Positions 1-6,794 of a stretch of DNA of 11,054 bases are shown piece after piece (positions within the stretch are counted from its first letter, which is position 1; each line of letters starts with the position of its first letter). A program made the position numbers and the translations under genes. The DNA comes from Bacteroidales bacterium UBA1064. Lineage in GTDB: Bacteria; Bacteroidota; Bacteroidia; Bacteroidales; Tenuifilaceae. Under the pieces are notes generated by a model. The model saw nothing but the letters and a program-made list of their open reading frames with translations. It searched no databases and had not been told where the DNA came from. The DNA lies in contig DCDD01000105.1 in assembly GCA_002316235.1 (NCBI GenBank), forward strand, positions 1 through 11,054, in the 5' to 3' direction.

Positions 1-1434
1 GTGGCATTGCGGCGAATAGTCAACCTGCTGATTTTTTTCTCTGCCTACAGCACCATTGTTTGTGCCCAGCAGGACAACACGCTGTTCCTGCTTCATAATA
101 TTCCCCAATCAAACTTCACCAACCCGGCAGTGCAGATTCAGTGCCCGGTTTATGTGGGAGTTCCCCTGCTGTCCTCTGTTCATTTCAACGTAAATTCCAC
201 GGGATTCTCGTATGGCGATGTTGCCAATGGGTCGGGGGTTGCAAACCTCAACGCCCTGGTTGCCGGGATGCACCGGTGGGATTTTGTTTCGGAGGAGGTG
301 CACTTCACTCCAGTTTCGTTTGGTTTTATGTACGACAGGCACCAGTACATTAGCTTTGCATGGACGGAGCGGGTTGAAACAAAGGTGTTCCTCCCAAAAA
401 AGTTGCTTTCCCTTTCGGTTGATGGAAATACCCAGTACGTTGGCGATGAGCTGAAAACCGGCAACCCAGGGGCGAATGCCGTGTACTACCGCGAATTTTC
501 GGTTGGTTACTCCAAAAAGGTAAATTCCGGGTTGATTCTGGGTGTTCATGGGAAATTATTGTTTGGCCTGGCCGGTGCGTTTACCCGTCGTAGGCCTGTT
601 AATGTTGATGTTGATGCCATTACCCATAACATTGATGCCCAATGGAATCCGAAGGTGGATGTTGCATACCCGCTAGGTGTGGCAACCGATGCAAGTGGTA
701 ACGTTAGCAATGTTACCGTTGGCGGTTTTTCACCCTTGAATTTTTTCCTGAATTTTGGAAATCAGGGAATTGCTGCTGATTTGGGTTTTATATGGCAGCA
801 TGATGATGTTACATGGAGCGGTAGCTTGCTGGATTTGGGGTTTATTTGGTGGCACAAGCAGACCACCCGGTTCGAGAATTCAGGTCATTTTGTTTATCGC
901 GGCGCTACCCCTGCCGATTTGGACAATCCCGATGACTACATCAACCAGCTGGGCGATTCCCTAAACAACCAAATCCAGGTGGAATACTCCCGCAAAGGAT
1001 TCATTACACTGCTGAACCCAAAAATTTACCTTGGTGCAAGCTACCCGGTATCGGAAAGGTTTAATGTTGGAGCCCATGTTCGTGCAGAGTGGTACCCCGG
1101 TCGCCCTGTTATGGGTATTACCTTATCCGGAATGTTTTTTACGAAAAAGGGTGGTTCGGCAGCCCTAAGCTACTCGGTGATGAATGGTTCGTTCATCAAC
1201 GTTGGCGCTGGCCTCGGTTGGGGTGGCCAAACTTTTCAATTCTACGTGGTGTCCGACAACCTTATGGCTGCGCTCTATCCCGAAAAGGCCCGAAACGCCA
1301 ACCTTAGGTTTGGTTTTAACCTCTTTTTCGGCTGCATCGAAAAAAAGAAGAAGGTGGAGGTGCCCCATGGCAATGGATGCGGCTGCTACTGGAGCTGGGA
1401 TGATAAAACCAGGCGAAAACTTGGTAGAAATTAG
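1..1434 (+). CDS. Predicted outer-membrane beta-barrel protein, DUF5723-like
   Basis: A 477-residue secreted protein that I place, from memory of the family, with the DUF5723-type outer-membrane proteins of Bacteroidota; their function is not established. Residues 1-22 form a signal peptide (Arg-Arg n-region, hydrophobic core, VCA before the predicted cleavage at Q23). The mature N-terminus carries the motif LHNIPQSNFTNPA (residues 31-43), which I associate with this family. The rest is rich in alternating aromatic/Gly strands (for example SAALSYSVMNGSFINVGAGL), as expected for a barrel. The last barrel-like strand ends at FNLFFGC (Cys445) and is followed by a basic stretch (EKKKK) and a tail with a GCGCYW motif (Cys460, Cys462). 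The GTG start is the first base of the window, so an upstream start cannot be excluded, but the signal peptide directly after it supports it. The gene is followed by 263 nt of AT-rich spacer in which I see no clear terminator. Class is fairly sure, function unknown. Confidence 0.8.
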   Translation: MALRRIVNLLIFFSAYSTIVCAQQDNTLFLLHNIPQSNFTNPAVQIQCPVYVGVPLLSSVHFNVNSTGFSYGDVANGSGVANLNALVAGMHRWDFVSEEVHFTPVSFGFMYDRHQYISFAWTERVETKVFLPKKLLSLSVDGNTQYVGDELKTGNPGANAVYYREFSVGYSKKVNSGLILGVHGKLLFGLAGAFTRRRPVNVDVDAITHNIDAQWNPKVDVAYPLGVATDASGNVSNVTVGGFSPLNFFLNFGNQGIAADLGFIWQHDDVTWSGSLLDLGFIWWHKQTTRFENSGHFVYRGATPADLDNPDDYINQLGDSLNNQIQVEYSRKGFITLLNPKIYLGASYPVSERFNVGAHVRAEWYPGRPVMGITLSGMFFTKKGGSAALSYSVMNGSFINVGAGLGWGGQTFQFYVVSDNLMAALYPEKARNANLRFGFNLFFGCIEKKKKVEVPHGNGCGCYWSWDDKTRRKLGRN

Positions 1435-1697
1435 CTGCTGTCCCTCTTATTTGGGGTTGAGCGAACCATTTTCGTCCCGGTTACAAGTAAATTGAAATTT
1501 TTGCGGGTTAATACGATACTGCAAAAGATATTTTGCCCATTGCTTTCTTAAAAACTATTTGGACTGTTAAAGCTGACCGGCTAAAAATTGTAGGGTTCTG
1601 CCTTTTGTCTTTTCCACATTTTCATTATTTTTACTTCGTTGAAATTTTTAATATAACAAGTTTTAAAATTTTGGTTGAAAATCGTAATAAGCTGCTG

Positions 1698-2234
1698 ATG
1701 AAAAAAATATGCCGAATATTTGCAATTGCAGTATGGATGGCCCCTTTAGGTCTTATGGCACAGCCCCCTGAAGTAGGTCAGGTTGCCCCGGATATCCTGC
1801 TTTCCAGCCCAACTGGAGATTCCATAAGACTTTCGTCGCTAAGGGGCAAGCTTGTGCTGGTTGATTTCTGGGCATCCTGGTGTTCACCCTGTCGCAGGGA
1901 AAACCCCAACCTGGTGCAAACCTACAACAAGTTTAAAGACGCCTGCTTTGAGAATGGTAATGGATTTACCATTTATAGCGTTTCGCTCGACCAGAAGCAG
2001 GATGCATGGTTGAAAGCCATAGCCGACGATGGCCTGGTTTGGCCCTACCAGGTTAGCGATCTTAAAGGCTGGCGTAGCGAGGCCGCAAAGCAATATGGCG
2101 TGAGGGCAATTCCCATGAACTACCTTATCAACGCCAACGGCGTTGTGGTGGCTACAAACCTCAGGGGCGACGAGCTCGACAGCACCTTGCGGAAGCTGCG
2201 TAAGTGGAGGATTTTCTCCAATGAGTGTATTTGA
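1698..2234 (+). CDS. Secreted TlpA-like thiol-disulfide oxidoreductase (thioredoxin fold)
   Basis: A 178-residue periplasmic thioredoxin of the TlpA/ResA/AhpC-TSA type. I start it at ATG 1698, where MKKICRIFAIAVWMAPLGLMA forms a clean signal peptide with cleavage expected before Q22. The frame stays open upstream to 1533, but that part would put 55 unlikely residues before the signal. The domain shows the usual order: VGQVAPDILL (27-35), the SLRGKLVLVDFWASWCSPC segment with the redox pair Cys62-Ser-Pro-Cys65, the YSVSLDQ strand (93-99), and the cis-Pro loop GVRAIPMNYL (Pro139). There is no lipobox, so it should be soluble in the periplasm. TlpA-like proteins usually reduce disulfides in client proteins such as apocytochromes, but the client here is unknown. 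It is the first gene of a cluster, with 31 nt before the AsmA-like gene. One further Cys (Cys83) lies outside the active site. Confidence 0.9.
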   Translation: MKKICRIFAIAVWMAPLGLMAQPPEVGQVAPDILLSSPTGDSIRLSSLRGKLVLVDFWASWCSPCRRENPNLVQTYNKFKDACFENGNGFTIYSVSLDQKQDAWLKAIADDGLVWPYQVSDLKGWRSEAAKQYGVRAIPMNYLINANGVVVATNLRGDELDSTLRKLRKWRIFSNECI

Positions 2235-2265
2235 TAATCACATCAACTAGCTAACTTTTATCGAC

Positions 2266-5200
2266 ATGAAGGTTGGTCATATTCTGTGGAAAACAGCTAA
2301 AATAATTTTAATTACCCTGGGGTCGTTAATCCTGTTGGTAGTTATACTACTTGCAGCAGCTAAGCTGTCGGAAAATAAGATAGTTGGGCTGGTGCTCAAC
2401 AAGGTAAGCGTGGAGCTTAAGGCGCCATTCTCCGTCAGGGAGGTTAACCTACTCCCCTTACGGAATTTTCCAAACCTGACTGTTGAACTTCAGGACTTTA
2501 GCGTTGGTAAATCAACCGATTCGCTTCAATCAGGGCAGAGCAGCAACCCTTTTGATACACTTTTTAGCCTGCATAAGCTCTACGTTGCCGTGAAAGCTAA
2601 ACCACTTCTGAGCAGCAAGGTTGTAGTTGACCAGGTGGAGATTGACGGGGCAACCCTGAACTATCATGTTGACTCCACCGGTGCAAGCAACTTCGATTTC
2701 CTGATGACTACCACCGATACCACCCAAGTACCTGAGGACACCTCGCAGGTTGAAACCGTTCTGAATATTCTCCTGCACGACCTTACACTCAGCAACATTG
2801 TTCTTAACTATGCCGACGATAGCCTGAGGGCTAAGGCTTGTGTTGCTATTCCTGAAATTAAGCTCAACGGAAAAGTTTTGGGCAGCTACTATGCAGGGGC
2901 AGTAGAGGGGTCAATTTCCGTTTCTGATTTGGCTCTTGAGGGTACTCATGCTGACAGAATGGGTAAAACTTCTCTTGACTTTAAGGTGGGGTACGATAAT
3001 GGCGATATTTCTGTTGATAAGCTCAATTTAAACGCCGATGGATTTGGGCTGTCTGCAAATGGCAAGGCTAAACTTTCCGACTCAATTTTTGTAGATATGG
3101 GTGTGGGCCTCACCAATATGGATTTTGGCAGGCTGACTGCCTATCTCCCCGATACTATTCTCTCCAGTTACGGACTCACTGCCCTTGGAGGCATTTTCGA
3201 CCTTAAAGCCCACATCAAAGGTTTTGTTTACGACACCCTCTTGCTCCCCTCAGTTGAGGCAAGTTTGGATTTCCGAAATGGATTCATCAAAACCACCTCG
3301 TACCCCACTGTCGAAACACTAGCTTTCAACGGCAAGGTTAAGCTACCCGACCCCAACAACCTTAAAACTGCCAGCGCTGATTTTAGCACATTCAGGGTTA
3401 AAACACACGCCAGCAACCTGAACCTGGCTTTCAAGATATTGAATATCGAAAAACCCATCTACAACGTTAAGGGCGACATGTTCATTACCCTCGATGAATT
3501 TGGCAGCTTTATTCCCGATAGCCTTGTCAAGAGCCTTTCGGGAAACATCATGGCCCGCATCGAAACCCGCGGGCAGCTGCCCGACAGCCTGGGGATGAGC
3601 AGCGCCGATTACTTCATGCAAAATACTACTCTTAATGTTAAGCTTCGCAACATAACCGCTGTGCTAGACTCTTCAACCTCTGTCCGTGGTGTAAACCTTA
3701 ACTTCGACTTTCTTCCCGGAAAGCAGGTTGCTGTCGAAAACTTCACAGCCGATTTATCCATTCCGGGTTACCATGTCGGCCTCGACAATTTTCTGCTACG
3801 TGCCAGGCTCATTGGCGATATTGCTAACACCAGCAAGTTTGGTGTTGATGTTGATTCACTCCTCATTAAGGTTGGAAACAGCTCATTTGGCGGTAGATTC
3901 AAGGTAATGAATCTGGACAAACCCACCTATTCAGCTAAGTCGTTTTTAAATGTTAACTTCAACGAGCTCAGGCCTTTTATTCCCGATACGCTGGTTGAAA
4001 CCCTTACAGGACGCATGGCTGCAACCGTGCAGTCGCATGGTACCCTCAACCTCGACTCGCTTTCCAGTCAAATTATCCCCATTGCTTTTGAGCAGAGCCG
4101 CTTTACGCTTAACCTCGACAGCTTGAACTTTGCCATGCCCAACGACACCCTGATGAGGGTTGACAACCTCTCGCTGAAGCTTGCCATGAGCGACGATACC
4201 ATCCGCATTAATGGATTTCATGGCCAGGCTATGGGCATTGAGTTTGCCATTGATTCCACGCGAATCTGGAATGTTTACAAGGCCATGCTGAAGGGTGAGA
4301 AGGATAAAAAGTTGGTAGCCGATACCCGAATACAGCTCAGCGATATTGATTTTGCCATGTTTGCCCCATTCATGGCTACCGATTCCACTGCTGCCGAACC
4401 AACACCTCAACCTGCTGAACCTCAGGAAAAAGTTGCAGGGTCAGAAGCGCCGGCAACCGAAAGCAGCTTCACCATTCCATCATACATAATCAGGGGCACG
4501 GTGGCTGTCAACAGTTTTAAGTACGGCAACATGCTCATTGACAAGATATCAACCAAATTCAGGGTTGACGACAGCCTTTACGTTATTGACGACCTGAAGC
4601 TGAACGCATTTGGCGGGGATCTTACCCTCTCGGCTCTCTACGATACCCGTAACGATACGGCCACCGTAATTGAGGCCAAGTGCAACCTCAACAGAATGAA
4701 TATCAGGCAGCTTCTTGCCGATAACAACGACTTTGACCAAACCTTCTTTACCCATGAGAACATCGAAGGCCTTGCCACCGGTGAGTTGTTTGCCCGGGTT
4801 ATCATGCGCGATACCAACATCCTGTACGACAAGATAAGCCTGCTGGGCAACTTCAAGCTGGAGAATGGGGGTATTTACAACTTCGAGCCCCTCATGCAGC
4901 TGTCGAAATTCACCAACCTGAACGAGTTGGAGAGGGTTGTTTTCAGAACGCTCGAGACCAGCGTATTCGTTTACAACAACGAGATTTACTTCCCAAAAAC
5001 CGACATCGTAAGCTCAGCCATGGACATTTCGGTTTATGGAATGCAGAGTTTTGCAGATGATTATGAGTACCACCTCATTGTTCATCTTGGTGACGTCCTT
5101 GTTGGTAAATCCAACAAGCTGCTCAAGCAGCAGGGAATGGAGAGCGACGTGTTTGAAGGTCAGGACAAGGCAAAACGTTCGGGGCTTTACCTGGTGGCCC

Positions 5201-5382
5201 TTAACCGGGGGAAGGATTCCAAGTATGGTTTTGATACGCAGCATTTGCAGCGGTTGATGAAAACCACCATCAGGGTTCAGGAGCGTGGGCTTAACCTTAT
5301 ATTCAACCCTAAGGTGGTGAACTTTAGCACGGAGATAGACAGGAGAGAACGCAAGAAGAAGCCAAATGAAGCTAAAGGTTAA
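2266..5382 (+). CDS. AsmA-like family envelope protein
   Basis: A 1038-residue protein with one N-terminal membrane helix (about residues 9-33, rich in I/L/V) followed by a long beta-rich periplasmic region. This is the architecture of AsmA/YhdP/TamB-like proteins, which form elongated lipid-binding grooves and act in phospholipid transport or outer-membrane assembly. Family-like features are the early segment VSVELKAPFSVREVNLLPLRNFPNLTVELQDFSVG, many DSL/DTL turns, and a recurrent unit around a [FY][IL]PD[ST] motif at residues 293, 415 and 571, with a degenerate copy near 695. A Pro/Ala/Glu-rich linker spans about residues 706-735 and precedes the AsmA-like C-terminal region (IRGTVAVNSFKYGNMLIDKISTKF onward). 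The C-terminus is strongly basic (DRRERKKKPNEAKG). The start ATG 2266 puts the helix at the N-terminus. The 3' end overlaps the next gene by 17 nt, which indicates co-transcription. The family is confident; the cargo is unknown. Confidence 0.88.
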   Translation: MKVGHILWKTAKIILITLGSLILLVVILLAAAKLSENKIVGLVLNKVSVELKAPFSVREVNLLPLRNFPNLTVELQDFSVGKSTDSLQSGQSSNPFDTLFSLHKLYVAVKAKPLLSSKVVVDQVEIDGATLNYHVDSTGASNFDFLMTTTDTTQVPEDTSQVETVLNILLHDLTLSNIVLNYADDSLRAKACVAIPEIKLNGKVLGSYYAGAVEGSISVSDLALEGTHADRMGKTSLDFKVGYDNGDISVDKLNLNADGFGLSANGKAKLSDSIFVDMGVGLTNMDFGRLTAYLPDTILSSYGLTALGGIFDLKAHIKGFVYDTLLLPSVEASLDFRNGFIKTTSYPTVETLAFNGKVKLPDPNNLKTASADFSTFRVKTHASNLNLAFKILNIEKPIYNVKGDMFITLDEFGSFIPDSLVKSLSGNIMARIETRGQLPDSLGMSSADYFMQNTTLNVKLRNITAVLDSSTSVRGVNLNFDFLPGKQVAVENFTADLSIPGYHVGLDNFLLRARLIGDIANTSKFGVDVDSLLIKVGNSSFGGRFKVMNLDKPTYSAKSFLNVNFNELRPFIPDTLVETLTGRMAATVQSHGTLNLDSLSSQIIPIAFEQSRFTLNLDSLNFAMPNDTLMRVDNLSLKLAMSDDTIRINGFHGQAMGIEFAIDSTRIWNVYKAMLKGEKDKKLVADTRIQLSDIDFAMFAPFMATDSTAAEPTPQPAEPQEKVAGSEAPATESSFTIPSYIIRGTVAVNSFKYGNMLIDKISTKFRVDDSLYVIDDLKLNAFGGDLTLSALYDTRNDTATVIEAKCNLNRMNIRQLLADNNDFDQTFFTHENIEGLATGELFARVIMRDTNILYDKISLLGNFKLENGGIYNFEPLMQLSKFTNLNELERVVFRTLETSVFVYNNEIYFPKTDIVSSAMDISVYGMQSFADDYEYHLIVHLGDVLVGKSNKLLKQQGMESDVFEGQDKAKRSGLYLVALNRGKDSKYGFDTQHLQRLMKTTIRVQERGLNLIFNPKVVNFSTEIDRRERKKKPNEAKG

Positions 5383-6040
5383 GCTGAACAGGCACCACCT
5401 GATTGCCTACGCCATATCGCTTGTTTTAGTTGTGCTTATTGGGTACAAGCTGTGGCGATATTTTACCCCCAATTCCAAAGAGGCTGTGCTTCAGGAGTCG
5501 CCCGAACCAAGGCCTCTGGATATCGTGTTTGGTAGCGATACAGCCTCCCTTACGGTTTACATGTATGCAAGCTATAGCTGCACCTTTTGCAGGCAGTTTT
5601 TTACCGATGTTTTTCCCCTGCTGAAAAAGGAATTTTTAGACAACGGCAGGGTTAAGCTGGTTATGAGGCTGCTGGAGAATACCAACCATCCTGACGCGTT
5701 GAATGCCGCAAAAACCGCTGTCTGCATCAACCGGTATGGCTACTTCGACAAGCTGCACGAGTTGCTCCTTACCGATAGCAGGGTTACATACACCCCCGAA
5801 TTCCGCGACATGGTCAACGACTTTACAGCAAGGGACGAGCTTGTGGCCGAGTGCATTCTGGGCGGACAGGCCGACGAGTACATATTGCAAATTAGGAACG
5901 AATTCCGTAAATTTGGCCTCAGCGGTACACCCACCTTTATCATCAACCGGAATGTTTACCGGGGTTACCGCAGCTACCAGGAGTTCAGGAAGATTATACT
6001 ACATCACATGGAAACGGAGGATAGGAAGGGCATAAATTAA
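5366..6040 (+). CDS. Membrane-anchored DsbA-like thioredoxin-fold protein
   Basis: A 224-residue protein with a short basic N-terminus, one membrane helix (about residues 12-30) and a DsbA-like (Thioredoxin_4 type) domain facing the periplasm. The strand LTVYMYASYSCTFCRQFF carries the redox pair Cys72-Thr-Phe-Cys75. An alpha-helical insert follows, containing NHPDALNAAKTAVC, and the cis-Pro loop is GLSGTPTFIIN (Pro199). Two extra Cys (120, 153) lie in the helical part. DsbA-type proteins oxidise or isomerise disulfides in exported proteins; the CxxC dipeptide TF does not by itself tell the direction. The start ATG 5366 lies inside the end of the AsmA-like gene (17 nt overlap), behind an A/G-rich stretch that could serve as ribosome-binding region, and it places the helix properly. 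Translational coupling to the AsmA-like gene is likely. The next gene, 64 nt downstream, encodes a Cys-rich lipoprotein that could be a client. Confidence 0.88.
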   Translation: MKLKVKLNRHHLIAYAISLVLVVLIGYKLWRYFTPNSKEAVLQESPEPRPLDIVFGSDTASLTVYMYASYSCTFCRQFFTDVFPLLKKEFLDNGRVKLVMRLLENTNHPDALNAAKTAVCINRYGYFDKLHELLLTDSRVTYTPEFRDMVNDFTARDELVAECILGGQADEYILQIRNEFRKFGLSGTPTFIINRNVYRGYRSYQEFRKIILHHMETEDRKGIN

Positions 6041-6104
6041 ATGATAGCCACTTGTAAACATGGAAATCTAAGTAACCCTACAGTGTTTAACAAACAAAAA
6101 ATTT

Positions 6105-6482
6105 ATGGAAATGAAAAACAAAATCTATTTGCTGCCGTTGTCGTTGCTGGCTGTTTTTACAGTTGTAACCTGGAGCTGCCAGAAGGATGATGAAGAGGAT
6201 GTTTGTCAGAAGTTTGATCCTCCACAATGCGAAATTGCCAATGCTTGCTGCCCTACCGATGGGGGCAACTGTTACTACGAGTATGGCGATCAAAAGTTCT
6301 ACTGCGACAAAAGCAAGGCTACAGCCGATGACCCCGATGGTTGCAATGCAGCCGAAGATCAGGTTATAGATGTAATCTGCTCTACCGCCAAGGGTGCTGA
6401 CATCCAGCTGGCCAAGGTGCAGCTACGGGAGCTAACCCGCAAGCTGATGAATGAGGCCCGCATGCTTTCGGTTTGCCATTAA
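6105..6482 (+). CDS. Small Cys-rich lipoprotein, predicted surface-exposed
   Basis: A 125-residue lipoprotein. A lipoprotein signal (KNKIYLLPLSLLAVFTVVTWS) ends at the acceptor Cys25; the TWSC lipobox is relaxed, as is common in Bacteroidota. Cys25 is followed immediately by QKDDEED, which fits the lipoprotein export signal (QKDDE after the +1 Cys) defined in Capnocytophaga, so transport to the outer face of the outer membrane is predicted. The mature part has nine further Cys (34, 42, 48, 49, 56, 67, 80, 92, 124), including a CC pair and the segment DGGNCYYEYGDQKFYCD, consistent with a disulfide-stabilised fold. The C-terminal third is helical in character (AKVQLRELTRKLMNEARML). ATG 6105 and ATG 6111 are both possible starts; 6111 gives the tidier signal peptide. 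I cannot name a family. It closes the cluster, before a strong terminator. Confidence 0.82.
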   Translation: MEMKNKIYLLPLSLLAVFTVVTWSCQKDDEEDVCQKFDPPQCEIANACCPTDGGNCYYEYGDQKFYCDKSKATADDPDGCNAAEDQVIDVICSTAKGADIQLAKVQLRELTRKLMNEARMLSVCH

Positions 6483-6794
6483 CCCTGATGGGTTCCCGTT
6501 GTTGTATTTGTTTGCGCCTGTGTTTGCAATATTTTCTGCCGGGCGCAAACTTGTTTTTGTAAGGTTAAATACTTCAACATTTAAGGGCAACTCATACCCA
6601 CCAAAGTTGTGTTTTTAATGCCTTTTTCAACGTTAGTTTGAATTAAAGGCCATTTAATTAAACAATAGGCTTACTGCCTGCAATGCCATGCTAAAATTAA
6701 AGCATGTAATTAGTCTTAATTGTGTAGTATGTATTTTAAGCGTCACAAAGGCTTTCAGAGAAATTCATTGCGAGTGCCAGCTCGATGTAAAATT
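6483..6794. other. Convergent intergenic region between the lipoprotein gene and dxs
   Basis: 312 nt without a gene. Besides the terminator at 6510-6558 it holds an imperfect long hairpin at 6617-6654, with stems AATG/CATT, CCTTT/AAAGG and TTCAA/TTGAA separated by small bulges. A second hairpin has arms CATGCT (6687-6692) and AGCATG (6701-6706). Neither has a T tract on the minus strand, so I cannot point to a clear dxs terminator; the long hairpin could serve that role. No tRNA or other RNA gene is recognisable. Confidence 0.6.
6510..6558 (+). terminator. Rho-independent terminator of the thioredoxin/AsmA/lipoprotein cluster
   Basis: The arms GTTTGCGCC (6510-6518) and GGCGCAAAC (6542-6550) are exact reverse complements. 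The stem can extend inward by a T-G wobble and a G-C pair, and TTGTTTTT follows at once (6551-6558). The site lies 28 nt after the lipoprotein stop, so it fits termination of rightward transcription. A smaller hairpin, AACCC-TGAT-GGGTT, sits at 6481-6494 directly on the stop codon but has no good T tract. Confidence 0.7.

Noticed and set aside
1529..1535. TATTTTG as a -7 box for the TlpA-like gene
   Set aside because: It is one base short of TAnnTTTG, and the nearest TTTG (1500-1503) is 25 nt upstream, beyond the usual spacing.
1533..1697. Upstream extension of the TlpA-like gene to the ATG-like start near 1533
   Set aside because: It would add 55 residues rich in Phe/His/Tyr before a complete signal peptide. 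The DNA there is as AT-rich as the rest of the spacer, and ATG 1698 gives a standard secreted protein.
3946..4410. 154-codon open frame on the minus strand
   Set aside because: It is antisense to the AsmA-like gene, whose reading frame is continuous and protein-like across it.
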